From positions 1-47,046 of the forward strand of contig DATEDP010000044.1 of the NCBI GenBank assembly GCA_035281585.1: a stretch of DNA of 47,046 nt, in the 5' to 3' direction. The notes under the pieces were generated by a model. It had not been told where the DNA came from, ran no database searches, and worked only from the letters and a program-made list of their open reading frames with translations. Shown piece after piece: positions 1-9,361 of the stretch (its first letter is position 1; every line of letters begins with the position of its first letter). The DNA is from a bacterium. GTDB lineage: Bacteria; UBA10199; DSSB01. The translations under genes and the position numbers were made by a program.

Positions 1-563
1 GAGCCCAGCAACCTTTGAATGTCGCGATCGAACATCTCGAAGTAGGCCAGCAGGTAATGGGCCAGCGAGATCGGCTGGGCCCGTTGCAAATGGGTGTAGC
101 CGGGCAGGAGGTCGTCGACGTGGCGCTTGGCTTGATCGACCAGGCTGCGCTGGACCTTGAGCAAGGCGCCGACGGTCTGGAATACATGGTCCCGGGTGTA
201 GAGCCGCAAATCGGTGGCGACTTGGTCGTTTCGGGAGCGGGCGGTGTGAAGCTTGGCGCCGGCCGGGCCGATCCGCTCGGTCAGCTTGGATTCGATGTTG
301 AGGTGGACGTCTTCCTTGGCGACATCCCAGCGGAAACGGCCTTGGGCGATATCCCGGTAGATGACTTGGAGTCCGGCGACGATCTTCTTGGCTTCGGCAG
401 CCGTGAGGATCTTGCATTTGGCCAGCATCTTGGCATGGGCGATGCTTCCGGCGATATCGTAGGGGTAAAGCTTCCGGTCGAAGCCGACCGAGGCGTTGAA
501 GGCATCGACCTCCTCCAGCGTCCGGTTTTTGAAACGACCTCCCCAAAGCTTCTTGTTTTTCAT
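1..563 (-). CDS. argH: Argininosuccinate lyase, N-terminal part (cut by window edge)
   Basis: Argininosuccinate lyase splits argininosuccinate into arginine and fumarate, the last step of arginine synthesis, as a cytosolic homotetramer. Reading from ATG at 563, the protein begins [11 protein letters not shown], the usual start of this family. It continues through the region ending [13 protein letters not shown] and then [14 protein letters not shown], both diagnostic for ArgH of the fumarase/aspartase superfamily. About 187 residues of an expected 450-470 are present; the C-terminal part, including the SSxMPxKxN loop, lies beyond base 1. The reading frame is open throughout. No strong ribosome-binding site precedes the ATG. 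A TTGACA on this strand (602-597) lies close upstream, but its -10 partner is poor. The identification is secure; the promoter is not. Confidence 0.96.
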   Translation of the reverse strand, partial: MKNKKLWGGRFKNRTLEEVDAFNASVGFDRKLYPYDIAGSIAHAKMLAKCKILTAAEAKKIVAGLQVIYRDIAQGRFRWDVAKEDVHLNIESKLTERIGPAGAKLHTARSRNDQVATDLRLYTRDHVFQTVGALLKVQRSLVDQAKRHVDDLLPGYTHLQRAQPISLAHYLLAYFEMFDRDIQRLLG

Positions 564-610
564 GGAGTCGAAAGCCTTAGGATGGAGCCTGGTGACTGTC
601 AAGAAAGCTC

Positions 611-639
611 TTGACACACCCCTGGGGCCTCACCATAAT
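611..639 (+). promoter_or_regulatory. Sigma-70-type promoter for rho
   Basis: TTGACA at 611-616 is followed by a 17-base spacer and CATAAT at 634-639, a near-consensus housekeeping promoter. Transcription would start near 646, giving a leader of about 170 nt before rho at 818. Long leaders are common for rho, which in other bacteria is autoregulated by termination in its own leader; autoregulation here is inference. The rest of the 564-817 gap shows no other convincing gene. Confidence 0.7.
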
Positions 640-817
640 CGCCGGAGAATAGAGAAAGACAGATACTCGGTTTGAGTTCATTCCCGACCAGCCTACTGTC
701 TTAAAGAAAAAATCCCCAATCGTTGAGAAGGAACCGAGGGCGGCAATGAGCGGCTCGCGGCGCAACGTTCTTACCTTTCAATTCTTATTTCCCCCTCGGG
801 AAGCCCAATGAAGAGTT

Positions 818-2242
818 ATGCCTGAAAATAAAACCTACGAATCCAAAGTCCGCCGTGGCGCCGGGCGCCGCAACATGTCCAATAAGCGCGGAGGCGAGGG
901 CGCCAGCCCGCCCCCGATGATCACCGACACTCCGGGCGAGATTCCCGACGTCGCCGACGAGGAGATCCTCGAGACCGAAGAGGGCGGGGCCCTGCTCAAC
1001 CTCAAGGACTTGAAGGAGATGAAGATCAACGACCTGATCCACATGTCGCGGGACTTCGGCGTCGAGAACGCCGCCGGCATGACCCGGCAGGAGCTGATTT
1101 TCTCGATCCTCCAAAACCAGACCGAAAAGCGCGGCATCGTCTTCGGCGAGGGCGTGCTCGAAACCCTGCCCGACGGCTTCGGCTTCCTGCGGGCCCCCGA
1201 CTACAACTATCTGCCGGGCCCCGACGATATCTACGTCTCGCCCTCCCAGATCCGGCGCTTCAACCTGCGGACCGGCGACACCATCTCGGGCCAAATTCGC
1301 TCGCCCAAGGAATCGGAGCGCTATTTCGCGCTGCTCAAGGTCGAATCGGTCAATTTCGAGGATCCCGACGTCGCCCGCGAGAAGATCCTCTTCGACAACC
1401 TGACGCCGCTCTATCCCAACTCCAAGCTCAACATGGAGACCGAGCACAAGAATTTCACCTCCCGCATCATCGACCTGCTGACCCCGATCGGCAAAGGCCA
1501 GCGGGCCCTGATCGTCGCCGCCCCCCGCACCGGCAAGACCATGATGATGCAGAACATCGCCAATTCGATCACCAAGAACCACCCCGAGGCCATCCTGATC
1601 GTCCTGCTGATCGACGAGCGGCCCGAGGAAGTCACCGACATGCAGCGCTCGGTCAAGGGCGAAGTCATCAGCTCGACCTTCGACGAGCCGGCCAGCCGCC
1701 ACGTCCAGGTCGCCGAGATGGTCCTGGACAAGGCCAAGCGGTTGGTCGAGCACAAGCGCGACGTCGTCATCCTACTCGACAGCATCACCCGCTTGGCCCG
1801 GGCCTACAACACGGTCGTCCCGCCCTCCGGCAAGATCCTCTCCGGCGGCGTCGACTCCAACGCCTTGCACAAGCCCAAACGCTTCTTCGGCGCAGCCCGT
1901 AATATCGAGGAGGGCGGCTCGATGACCATCATCGCCACCGCCCTGATCGACACCGGCTCGCGGATGGACGAAGTCATCTTCGAGGAGTTCAAGGGAACCG
2001 GCAACTGCGAGATCCATCTCGACCGCAAGCTGATGGAAAAGCGCATCTTCCCTTGCATCGACATCAACAAGTCCGGCACCCGCCGGGAGGAGCTGCTGCT
2101 CGACGACTCGGTCCTGAACCGGATGTGGATCATGCGCAAGCTGCTGGCGCCTCTCAACTCGGTGGACGCCATGGAATTCGTCCTCGATAAGATGCAACAT
2201 ACCAAGACGAACAAAGAATTTATCGAATCGATGAACAGCTAG
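818..2242 (+). CDS. rho: Transcription termination factor Rho
   Basis: Rho is the hexameric RNA-dependent ATPase/helicase that ends transcription at factor-dependent sites. The 474-residue product has a basic and acidic N-terminal extension (1-57), an N-terminal helical Rho_N segment (about 59-100, [17 protein letters not shown]), and an OB/cold-shock-like RNA-binding domain (about 105-180, with DGFGFLR). The ATPase core carries a Walker A, APRTGKT, near 235-241 and a Walker B, VVILLD, near 316-321. The Q- and R-loop region ([36 protein letters not shown]) is intact. Length and order match the family. The ATG at 818 has only a weak purine stretch upstream. The next gene starts 12 bases after the stop, so the two are probably co-transcribed. 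Confidence 0.98.
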   Translation: MPENKTYESKVRRGAGRRNMSNKRGGEGASPPPMITDTPGEIPDVADEEILETEEGGALLNLKDLKEMKINDLIHMSRDFGVENAAGMTRQELIFSILQNQTEKRGIVFGEGVLETLPDGFGFLRAPDYNYLPGPDDIYVSPSQIRRFNLRTGDTISGQIRSPKESERYFALLKVESVNFEDPDVAREKILFDNLTPLYPNSKLNMETEHKNFTSRIIDLLTPIGKGQRALIVAAPRTGKTMMMQNIANSITKNHPEAILIVLLIDERPEEVTDMQRSVKGEVISSTFDEPASRHVQVAEMVLDKAKRLVEHKRDVVILLDSITRLARAYNTVVPPSGKILSGGVDSNALHKPKRFFGAARNIEEGGSMTIIATALIDTGSRMDEVIFEEFKGTGNCEIHLDRKLMEKRIFPCIDINKSGTRREELLLDDSVLNRMWIMRKLLAPLNSVDAMEFVLDKMQHTKTNKEFIESMNS

Positions 2243-2254
2243 AGGTTTTCCTCT

Positions 2255-3658
2255 TTGAGACTTTTATTCTTGGGCGGAGTACGAACGGTCACCGGTTCCA
2301 TGCACGTGCTGGAAATGAAGGGCCACCGCCTGCTCCTCGAATGCGGGCTATTCCAGGGTCATCGCAAGGAATCGATGCTCCGCAACCGGATTTTGCCCTT
2401 TCCCTTCGACGTCAGCATGATCGACTCGGCGGTCTTGAGCCACGCCCACATCGACCATGCCGGCAATTTCCCGACCCTGGCCAAGAAGGGCTTCGGCGGC
2501 AACATCTTCTCGACCCCGGCGACCCGCGACCTTTCCTCGATCATGCTGATGGATTCGGCCTACATCCAGAAGGCCGACGCCGAGTATCTCAACAAGCACG
2601 AGCTTTACGACCCCGATTTCGGGCCGGTCGATCCGATTTACGACGAATCCGACGTCCTCAAGGCGATGGGCCAGTTCATCTCGGTCGACTACCACCGCGA
2701 GTTCGACGTGGCCCACAACGTGAAGTGCAAATTCCTGGAGGCCGGCCACGTCCTCGGCTCCTCGATCGTCCAGCTCGACGTCAAAACCCATTCCGGCAAG
2801 ACCCGGGTCGCCTTCACCGGCGATCTGGGGCGGCGCAATATGCCGCTGATGCGCGATCCCGAGCCGCCGATCCAGCCCAATTACCTGATCATCGAGAGCA
2901 CCTACGGCGACCGGGTCCACGAGCCGATCACCACGATGAAGACCCAGCTGGCCCGGGTGGTGAACGAGACTTACGGCCGGCGCGGCAAGGTGATCATCCC
3001 GTCCTTCTCCTTGGAGCGGACCCAGCTTTTGGTCTACACCTTGAATCAGCTCCTCCTCGAGAAGGCCATTCCCGAGATCCCGGTCTACGTCGATTCGCCG
3101 CTCTCGGTGCGGCTGACCGATATCTTCAAGCTCCATCCCGACTCGCTCGACGACGATGTCCGGGGCATGATCACCGCCGGCCATAATCCCTTCGGCGCGA
3201 CCAACTTGAGCTACATCACCGAGGTTTCGGACTCGATGGCCTTGAACGGCCGCGAGGAGCCGATGATCATCATCTCGGCCTCGGGCATGTGCGAGGGCGG
3301 GCGGATCGTCCACCACCTCCGCAACAACATGGAGAATCCGAACAACACCATCCTGGTCATCGGCTACATGGCCCAGCACACCCTGGGCCGGCGGATCGTC
3401 GAGCGGCGGCGGCGGGTCCGGATCCTCGGCGTCGAGCGCGACCTCAACGCCCGGGTCGAGGTCATCAACTCCTTCTCGGCCCACGCCGACAAGAATGAGC
3501 TGGTCGACTTCGTGGAGGCCTGCGGCAAGCAGCTCAAGGGCATCTTCATCGTCCACGGCGACGAGGACCAGTCGCTGGCCCTGGCCAACCACCTCAAGGC
3601 CAAGGGCTTCGAGGGCGTGGTGGTGCCGATGCCGAAGCAATTCATCGAGATCGACTAA
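2255..3658 (+). CDS. MBL-fold / beta-CASP RNA-processing exonuclease
   Basis: The 467-residue protein is a metallo-beta-lactamase-fold hydrolase with a beta-CASP insertion, the family of CPSF73/YSH1-like and bacterial RNA nucleases. The zinc site HAHIDH is at residues 63-68. Later metal ligands sit in EAGHVLGSS and TGDLG, and the beta-CASP region shows IPSFSLERTQLLVY, SASGMCEGGRIVHHL and the final histidine motif SFSAHADK. No KH domain is present. The start is TTG at 2255, chosen because AGAGG at 2241-2245 is suitably spaced and the protein opens with the expected MRLLFLGGVRTVTGS strand and loop. Placement directly behind rho suggests a joint role in RNA 3-prime-end or decay processes, which is inference. 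Confidence 0.93.
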   Translation: MRLLFLGGVRTVTGSMHVLEMKGHRLLLECGLFQGHRKESMLRNRILPFPFDVSMIDSAVLSHAHIDHAGNFPTLAKKGFGGNIFSTPATRDLSSIMLMDSAYIQKADAEYLNKHELYDPDFGPVDPIYDESDVLKAMGQFISVDYHREFDVAHNVKCKFLEAGHVLGSSIVQLDVKTHSGKTRVAFTGDLGRRNMPLMRDPEPPIQPNYLIIESTYGDRVHEPITTMKTQLARVVNETYGRRGKVIIPSFSLERTQLLVYTLNQLLLEKAIPEIPVYVDSPLSVRLTDIFKLHPDSLDDDVRGMITAGHNPFGATNLSYITEVSDSMALNGREEPMIIISASGMCEGGRIVHHLRNNMENPNNTILVIGYMAQHTLGRRIVERRRRVRILGVERDLNARVEVINSFSAHADKNELVDFVEACGKQLKGIFIVHGDEDQSLALANHLKAKGFEGVVVPMPKQFIEID

Positions 3659-3724
3659 ATCCCGCCGATTTCAAGCAACTTTGCCGGGCCGGGGCCGAGC
3701 CAACCTGACTATCGAATCATCCAT

Positions 3725-3767
3725 AAGGGGCACTTATGATACCGATCCTTCTCGGGGCAGGCGCGGC
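3725..3767 (+). repeat. 43-nt direct repeat, copy 1 (RBS plus signal-peptide start)
   Basis: From the AAGGGG ribosome-binding site through the first 32 bases of the gene, this segment is identical to 5321-5363, about 1.6 kb downstream. It includes the initiation region and the first ten codons of two paralogous lipoprotein genes whose bodies have diverged clearly. Confidence 0.9.
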
Positions 3768-5232
3768 TTTGGCGGCCTTTTTCCTTTCGGGATGCACCGA
3801 CAATCAAAACCTCAAGGAATCCAATAGGCCCAAGCCGATGGGCAGCGGTCCCCAGCCCCCTTCCTCGGCCGACGCCTCGGCCCCGGCGGCGCCCGCCAGC
3901 TACTTCGCGAGCTTCGGGAACAACATTCGGGCGGCCGAGATGTACCAGCGCCTGACCGAAAAGGGCGTATCCGATGCGGCCTTGGACCAGGGCTGCCCCC
4001 CGCTCTTCGACCATTACGTTCCCCAACCCAAAATGGCCAAGGACCTCCGGATCGAGGTCTGCGAGGTTTTCAATTATGGCCTGAACAAGTACCGCGAATT
4101 TCCCGAAGCCGCGATGGCGCTCACCGGCAAGCCGATTCCTTGGACCCTGGAAGACGGCGATGCCGACCGAAAGGAGGATGAGCTCCTCCGAGCAAGCGTC
4201 CAAGAGAAGATCGTCTATTTGGAGAGCCAACCGGCTCTCCTGATGTACGAAAAGGGCAGCGAGGAATACCGAAAAAGACTGGGCACGGCCCTGAGTTTCT
4301 ACGTCGACTTCCCCAATCTAATTCCGACCATCAATGCTCGCCGTGAAGAGCTGCGCGAGAAGACCAAGGTTTTGGCGGAGTGGGGCTTGCAAGAATTCCA
4401 AGCAAAGCTTTTGGAGAACGGCGGCCTCGGTGGAGTGCATATCTCGCAGAGCGCCGGCCAAGAATGGGTCGGCAACGCGGTCGAAGCCTGGACCTCCCAA
4501 GTCGGCGGACCCGGCGCCCGCGCCAAGCTGCTCTATGCCGTCTTGGCCCAAGCCGGCATCGAGCCGGTCTTCGTCCTCTCCACCGTCAAATCCAACGCCG
4601 ACTTCATTGAAGTGGCTCCGGAAGCGCGGCCCTTCTTGCTCAACTTCGGCGGAAGTAAATCCGAGCACCTCCAGGTCGGCATTCCGCGGGCCTCATCCGG
4701 CCGCCCCGAATTGCTCCGTTTTCAAGGTTTGCAAACCGACGCCGACCCCTTCGCCGAAGCTCCTACTCAAGAATTGAGCTTGGCCGCCTACCTGGCGATG
4801 GACTTTCACGAGCAAGCCGATTTCTACCTGTTGCACGGGAAGGGCGATCCGGGGATTCCCTACAAGATCGCGCTCAACATGGCGCCGACTGACAGCGCCA
4901 TCTTCAACAGCATCGCGGTGCTGCTGGAAAAACTGGAGAGTCCCGGCTATGCCGAGACGGCCTATAAGGAAGCCCTGCGCTTCGATCCCAAGAACGCAAG
5001 CGCCGCTTATAATTTGGGACAGCTCTACCAGCGCCAAGAAAGCTTCGAAAAGGCCGTCGATGCCTATCTGATCCCGGCCTCCTCGTTCCCGCCGGATCGA
5101 GTGAAGACGATCGCGCCGGCGCTGGAAAAAGTTTTGGCCAAGGATCCCAATGATCCGGAGGCTCTGGCCCTCGAGTCGAAGCTGAAAGTCGCGAGCGGGG
5201 TCAATTCGGCGGCGGGCTCCGTCGTGCAATAA
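3736..5232 (+). CDS. TPR lipoprotein, paralogue 1
   Basis: A 498-residue exported lipoprotein of unknown role. The signal peptide is short and hydrophobic, with lipobox LSGC and acylated cysteine at residue 20; its n-region lacks positive charge, which is unusual. A Pro/Ala/Ser linker follows. The central part has two cysteines (DQGC and EVCEV) conserved in the next gene, and a GGPGARAKLLYAVLAQAGI segment that resembles the helix of transglutaminase-like folds but lacks the catalytic cysteine; that likeness is tentative. The C-terminal third is TPR-like (NSIAVLLEKL, AYKEALRFDP, AAYNLGQLYQ). The ribosome-binding site is AAGGGG nine bases before ATG. It forms a tandem pair with the following gene. 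Probably anchored to an envelope membrane; substrate or partner unknown. Confidence 0.85.
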   Translation: MIPILLGAGAALAAFFLSGCTDNQNLKESNRPKPMGSGPQPPSSADASAPAAPASYFASFGNNIRAAEMYQRLTEKGVSDAALDQGCPPLFDHYVPQPKMAKDLRIEVCEVFNYGLNKYREFPEAAMALTGKPIPWTLEDGDADRKEDELLRASVQEKIVYLESQPALLMYEKGSEEYRKRLGTALSFYVDFPNLIPTINARREELREKTKVLAEWGLQEFQAKLLENGGLGGVHISQSAGQEWVGNAVEAWTSQVGGPGARAKLLYAVLAQAGIEPVFVLSTVKSNADFIEVAPEARPFLLNFGGSKSEHLQVGIPRASSGRPELLRFQGLQTDADPFAEAPTQELSLAAYLAMDFHEQADFYLLHGKGDPGIPYKIALNMAPTDSAIFNSIAVLLEKLESPGYAETAYKEALRFDPKNASAAYNLGQLYQRQESFEKAVDAYLIPASSFPPDRVKTIAPALEKVLAKDPNDPEALALESKLKVASGVNSAAGSVVQ

Positions 5233-5320
5233 AAATCTTTCCCGACGCCGGGGGTGGGCTTGCGGACCGCTCGGAAATTGTCTAGGTCAAGCCGGCCTCG
5301 GCCATCGGGGCAAAATTGAA

Positions 5321-5363
5321 AAGGGGCACTTATGATACCGATCCTTCTCGGGGCAGGCGCGGC
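5321..5363 (+). repeat. 43-nt direct repeat, copy 2 (RBS plus signal-peptide start)
   Basis: Identical to 3725-3767. Bases on either side differ, so the repeat is bounded sharply at AAGGGG upstream and ends within codon 11 downstream. It covers the translation initiation region and the n- and h-region of the signal peptide. Confidence 0.9.
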
Positions 5364-6834
5364 ATTTGCGGCCTTATTCCTTTCCGGATGCTCGGACAAT
5401 AAAAAATCCACTCAAACCCAGGCTCCCTCGGCGAGCGCCAGCGGCTCGGCACCGCCCCCGCCTCCGCCGCCGGATGCCGGGGCGCCCGCGGACCCGGGAT
5501 CGTTTCCGGTCTACTACAACGCCTTCGGCAACGACTTGCGGGCCGCTCAAGCTTATCAAAAGCTGGTCGAGATGAAGGTCACCGACGAGACCTTGGACCG
5601 GGGCTGTCATTATCCGGTGAGCCTGCAGGCCCGCTTTTTCGAGCGAGCCAAGGACCGGCGCATCGATGCCTGCGAAGTCTACGATTACGCCTTGGAGAAC
5701 CACGTCAAATATCCCGAGGCGGCTTGGGCCGTCACCGGCGACCCGATTCCCTGGACCTTGGATTACCAGACCCTGGTACGTGTCCAGGAGGTGGTTACCA
5801 AGCTGCAAGAAAGCCCGGGTCTCAAAAAGTTTGCCAAAGATTCCGACGATTACAAGCGGCGGCTCGGAACGGCCTTGGCCTTGTTCGTCGATTTTCCGAA
5901 AGATCCAACCTCCCTCCAGGCCGCTCGTGAGGCCCTGAGCAAGAAAACCGCATTCCTGGCGGCCTGGGAGCTCCAAGATTTCCAAAAGGAGCTGCTCGAG
6001 AAAGGCGGCCTCGGCGGCTCGAAGATCGCTGAGACCATGGGGCCGGAGTGGGTGGAGAACGCTCAGCAGGCTTTGGCTCTCGGCCAGGGCGGGCCTGGCG
6101 CTCGGGCCAAGATCTTGTATGCTGCCTTGGAGAAGGCCGAGCTCCGGCCGGTCTTCGTGCTGGCGACCGACAAGTCGACTTCCGATCTCTTCGAGGAAGG
6201 GACCAAGGGGATGCCCTTCCTCTTAAATTATGGCGGCAGCCGCCTGCAATTTATCCAAGTCGCGGTGCCGCTGAACGAAATGGATCCGGCCAGCAAGCGG
6301 CCCAGCTTGTGGCGGCTCAAAGGCTTGGGCGAGGACGCCGGCGCGGCCGGCGGTGTCCAGGAGCTGGGCCTGACCACTTTCTTGGCGATGGATTTCCAGG
6401 AGCAGGGCGATTTCGCCTTGATCCGCTCCAAGGGCAATCCCAGCTCGGTCTACAAGAACGCGGTCCACCTTTACCCGACCGATACGGTGGCTTTCAACAG
6501 CATCGGGGTCTTGTTGGAGAAAGGTGAGAACCTCGAATTGGCCGAAGTCGCTTACAAGGAAGCCTTGCGCTTCGATGCCACCAATGCCGTGGCTTCCTAC
6601 AATTTGGGACGGATTTATGAGCGGCTGGAAAAGCATCAGGCGGCGACCGACGCCTTTTTGAACGTCGCGGTGTTCTCGACCGATATCCTGGAGAGCCGGG
6701 CCGGCGTCATCGAGCCGGTCGTGAAAAAGGTCTTGGCCAAGGATGCCCAAAATCCCAATGCCATGGCCATTGTGAGCAAGCTCAAGGAGCTGCGCAGCGA
6801 CAAGGCGGCCGAGAAAGCGGACGCCGGTCAGTAA
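5332..6834 (+). CDS. TPR lipoprotein, paralogue 2
   Basis: A 500-residue lipoprotein, full-length paralogue of the gene just upstream. It has the same first ten residues, lipobox LSGC with cysteine at 20, then a Ser/Pro-rich linker with a run of prolines. The central region keeps the paired cysteines (DRGC and DACEV) and the GGPGARAKILYAALEKAEL helix. The C-terminus has TPR-like helices (NSIGVLLEKGENLELAEVAYKE is the first, then ASYNLGRIYERLEKH) and a charged end. By eye the two proteins share roughly half their residues outside the signal peptide. The 99-base gap between them has no clear terminator. The gene ends at a palindromic repeat (6844-6870) facing a convergent gene. Function unknown. 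Confidence 0.85.
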   Translation: MIPILLGAGAAFAALFLSGCSDNKKSTQTQAPSASASGSAPPPPPPPDAGAPADPGSFPVYYNAFGNDLRAAQAYQKLVEMKVTDETLDRGCHYPVSLQARFFERAKDRRIDACEVYDYALENHVKYPEAAWAVTGDPIPWTLDYQTLVRVQEVVTKLQESPGLKKFAKDSDDYKRRLGTALALFVDFPKDPTSLQAAREALSKKTAFLAAWELQDFQKELLEKGGLGGSKIAETMGPEWVENAQQALALGQGGPGARAKILYAALEKAELRPVFVLATDKSTSDLFEEGTKGMPFLLNYGGSRLQFIQVAVPLNEMDPASKRPSLWRLKGLGEDAGAAGGVQELGLTTFLAMDFQEQGDFALIRSKGNPSSVYKNAVHLYPTDTVAFNSIGVLLEKGENLELAEVAYKEALRFDATNAVASYNLGRIYERLEKHQAATDAFLNVAVFSTDILESRAGVIEPVVKKVLAKDAQNPNAMAIVSKLKELRSDKAAEKADAGQ

Positions 6835-6843
6835 CCCCGCTTT

Positions 6844-6870
6844 GTCATCCTGAGCGAAGCGAAGGATGAC
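6844..6870. repeat. Dispersed palindrome family R1, copy 1
   Basis: A 27-base element with perfect 8-base arms, GTCATCCT and AGGATGAC, around an 11-base loop (GAGCGAAGCGA). An identical copy lies at 9362-9388. It fills the gap between two convergent genes and may act as a bidirectional transcription terminator or mRNA 3-prime stabiliser. This palindrome is familiar from many GC-rich genomes as a short interspersed repeat. Confidence 0.85.
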
Positions 6871-7959
6871 CTATTCGCCGAGGTATCCGAAGATCATCAA
6901 AGCCGCCAGCACGCCCAAGACCGCCAACAAGATCTTCACCCAGCTCAGCGGGAATTGGCCGTCGATCTTTCCGGTCTGGCCGTTGGCGTGGAAGGCGTAG
7001 TCCTTGCCGCGGTAGTGATAATGTCCGATGTAGAGCGGCAGCAGGGTGTGCTTGATCTTGATGTCGCGGAATCGGCTGGAGGAGCGGAAGTTGCGGTGGG
7101 TGTCGGCCCGCATGTCGCGTAGGCAGTTGGCCTTGATTTGGGCCAGCATCAGGCTTTCGGCTTGGCGCCAGGCTTCCTGGGGGCCGATCGCGTAACGCTC
7201 GCAGAGATAGCCGGCGAGAAACTCGCTCCGGTAAGGCTTCACTTCTTGGGTTCGGTAGGGCTGGAGCGAGCGGATCTTGGGAAGGCCCACGCCGGTCGAG
7301 GCCGGGATCAGGGTGTCGTCGAAGGCATCCTCGCGAGCGCCCTCCCGATATTCCCAGCGAACTTTCTGCACCCGGCGATCGCCCTGCCGCTCGTAATAAT
7401 AAAATCCGGCGTCGCCGCTCCACTGGGTCGAGGCCTGGGCGTCGAAAGTCCAGAAGGGTAGGTAGACGCCGCGGATCTTCCCCTTCTCCCAATAATTCTT
7501 CAAGTCGTTGGGCGCGAACCAGCGCTTGCCCAGCCAGGAGCGGAGCGACTCGGTCATCTTGCCGCTGTCGATGGCGAAGGGCAGGACGCTCTCCGGCCGG
7601 ATGAAATCCTGGGCCTGATGGGCGTCGCTCACCACCAGCGGCTTGTCGCAAAAGGGGCAATTCAGCGAGGTGAACTTGTCGTTGGTCTCGGTGGTGGCCC
7701 CGCAACCTTCGCAACGCAGCTCGGTCAACTCCAGGCCCCAGGTTTTGGATGTCCGCTCTTGGAGATAGGTTTCGAGGTCGTGCTCGACGACCTTGGCCTC
7801 CAAACTCTCGGGCACTTGCTGGAGCGAGCCGCAATAGGGGCACTTGAGCTGGGAAGAGCCGGGATCGTAGCTGAGCTGACCGCCGCAGACCGAGCAGGGA
7901 AAGCTGTCGGATTTCTTGGCGTCGGATGCCGGAGCCTCGGACTCGATTTCCAAGGCCAT
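6871..7959 (-). CDS. Zinc-ribbon protein with C-terminal membrane anchor
   Basis: A 362-residue protein with two rubredoxin-like zinc ribbons at the N-terminus: CSVCGG with CPYCGS (about residues 22-45), then CEGCGA with CPFCDK (about 83-108). The middle is a conserved globular region (PESVLPFAID, WFAPNDLKNYW, VYLPFWTFDA, YYYERQG) that I recognise from uncharacterised zinc-ribbon proteins linked to SPFH genes. The end holds one transmembrane helix (about 341-358) followed by GYLGE. The start ATG at 7959 lies 2 bases after the stop of the SPFH gene, so the two form an operon and probably act together at a membrane. The exact function is unknown. Confidence 0.85.
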   Translation of the reverse strand: MALEIESEAPASDAKKSDSFPCSVCGGQLSYDPGSSQLKCPYCGSLQQVPESLEAKVVEHDLETYLQERTSKTWGLELTELRCEGCGATTETNDKFTSLNCPFCDKPLVVSDAHQAQDFIRPESVLPFAIDSGKMTESLRSWLGKRWFAPNDLKNYWEKGKIRGVYLPFWTFDAQASTQWSGDAGFYYYERQGDRRVQKVRWEYREGAREDAFDDTLIPASTGVGLPKIRSLQPYRTQEVKPYRSEFLAGYLCERYAIGPQEAWRQAESLMLAQIKANCLRDMRADTHRNFRSSSRFRDIKIKHTLLPLYIGHYHYRGKDYAFHANGQTGKIDGQFPLSWVKILLAVLGVLAALMIFGYLGE

Positions 7960-7961
7960 GC

Positions 7962-8945
7962 TTATCCTCGGGGCTTACCGCAGTTGGGGCAGAACTTGCC
8001 CTCGGCCGGCAAGGCCCCGCCGCATTCGCCGCAGAATTTGGCGCCGGCCGCCGCGGCCGGTGCCGCCGCCGGAGCCGGCGGCTGGTTTGCCGCGTTCATG
8101 CTCTGGGCCATTTGCTGGGCCATCGCGAAGCCGGCGCCCATCGCCGGGCCCATGCCGGCCATGCCGCCGGGATTCTTGGCGGCTTCCTCGATGGCTTGGG
8201 CGGTTTGAAATTGGGTGTATTGTTGAAGGTTGCCGACCACTCCCATCTGGGTCCGCTTGTCGATCATCTTCTCGACTTCCTCGGGCAGCGAGAGATTCTC
8301 GACGATGAACTTGACCAGCTCGAGGCCGTAATTCTTGAACTCGGGCTGGAGCTTCTCCTTCACGCCGGCGCCGAGCTCGTCATAGTGGGTGGCCAGGTCG
8401 AGGGCCGGAATGCCGGCGGTCGCCACGAAATCGCTGAAGCCGCTGACCGCCGTCCGCTTGAGCTGGCCGGTGATCTCGTCGGTGGTGAAGTGGCCGTCGG
8501 TCCCGACGATCTCCTTCATGAAGACGGCCGGATCGACGACCTTGATCGAGTAGATGCCGAAGCCGCGGAGCCGGATCATGCCGAACTCCTTGTCCCGCAG
8601 CATGACCGGATTGTTGGTCCCCCATTTTTGGTCGGTGAACTGGCGGGTGCTGACGAAATAAACCTCGGCCTTGAAAGGCGAATTGAAGCCATAGGGCAGC
8701 GAGAGGATCTTGGTCAGGATCGGGATGTTCTGGGTCTCCAAGGTGTACATCCCGGGTTTGAAGACGTCGGCGATCTGGCCCTGGCTGACGAAGACGGCGT
8801 TCTGGCCCTCGCGGACCGTCAGCTTGGCCTTCATCTTGATCTCGTTTTGATGGACCGGAAAGCGGTAGACCAAGGTGTCGCCGGAATTGTCGGTCCACTC
8901 GATGACCTCGATCGCCTGGTTCTTGAGGAAGTTCATGATGCCCAT
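7962..8945 (-). CDS. SPFH-domain protein with C-terminal zinc ribbon
   Basis: A 327-residue SPFH/band-7-type protein of the kind often annotated virion-core-like. It begins MGIMNFLKNQAIEVIEW, continues through the SPFH beta domain (FPVHQNEIKMKAKLTVREG, KPGMYTLET) and a helical coiled segment (SLPEEVEKMIDKR). A Gly/Ala/Met-rich and Pro/Ala-rich linker follows, then a zinc ribbon CGECGG with CPNCGK at the end. I chose ATG 8945 because AAGGAGG precedes it at good spacing and because upstream in-frame sequence is only the antisense of the next gene. It forms a two-gene unit with the zinc-ribbon membrane protein. SPFH proteins form membrane-associated oligomers; the cargo here is unknown. Confidence 0.9.
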   Translation of the reverse strand: MGIMNFLKNQAIEVIEWTDNSGDTLVYRFPVHQNEIKMKAKLTVREGQNAVFVSQGQIADVFKPGMYTLETQNIPILTKILSLPYGFNSPFKAEVYFVSTRQFTDQKWGTNNPVMLRDKEFGMIRLRGFGIYSIKVVDPAVFMKEIVGTDGHFTTDEITGQLKRTAVSGFSDFVATAGIPALDLATHYDELGAGVKEKLQPEFKNYGLELVKFIVENLSLPEEVEKMIDKRTQMGVVGNLQQYTQFQTAQAIEEAAKNPGGMAGMGPAMGAGFAMAQQMAQSMNAANQPPAPAAAPAAAAGAKFCGECGGALPAEGKFCPNCGKPRG

Positions 8946-9007
8946 GGGGAGCCTCCTTCTCGGAATGAGGGACCATTCTAGGGCGGCGAGGTTAAATCCA
9001 CAACCGC

Positions 9008-9355
9008 CTAAATTCGAATCCCCAGCTTGGCCAGAAGCGCGGCGTAGAGAAAATAAAAGAGCGCCATCGCCGCGCAGGCCAGGGGCATGGCGACGGCGAA
9101 AGGCAGATGCTTGAGCAGCAGAGGCAGGAGAAGAAAGAAACCGAGCGAGGGCACGACCATCCAGAAGACGCCGATCGAGAGCCGCGAGACTTTGGCGGTG
9201 TCGCCGGTGTCGTGGTAGAGCCAGACCATGGCCAGGATCGAGGTCAAGGGCAGCGAGGCCAGAATGCTGGCGAACCAACCATAACGCTTGGCTAGCTCGG
9301 AGATGCCGGCGATGGCCAGGGCGCTGATCAGGGTTTTTAAGAGGAAGTAGGTCAT
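9008..9355 (-). CDS. DUF3147-type integral membrane protein
   Basis: A 115-residue, very hydrophobic protein with four predicted membrane helices (about 3-20, 26-44, 58-78 and 84-108). The pattern MTYFLLKTLISALAI, SELAKRY, LASLPLTSILAMVWLY and HDTGD is typical of the small DUF3147 membrane family, whose function is not known. I start at ATG 9355 rather than the longer frame open to 9397, because the extra residues would be translated from the R1 palindrome and do not resemble the family. It sits between the SPFH gene and the DHS-like gene on the same strand, separated from the latter by the repeat. Confidence 0.85.
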   Translation of the reverse strand: MTYFLLKTLISALAIAGISELAKRYGWFASILASLPLTSILAMVWLYHDTGDTAKVSRLSIGVFWMVVPSLGFFLLLPLLLKHLPFAVAMPLACAAMALFYFLYAALLAKLGIRI

Positions 9356-9361
9356 TGGAAA

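Noticed and set aside
564-765. 62-residue minus-strand frame between argH and rho
   Set aside because: It overlaps the rho promoter, contains no recognisable motif and has no ribosome-binding site.
818-3658. Long antisense frames opposite rho and the MBL nuclease (for example 785-1753 and 2348-3640 on the minus strand)
   Set aside because: They mirror the GC-rich codon pattern of clearly recognised genes, have no domain likeness and no ribosome-binding sites.
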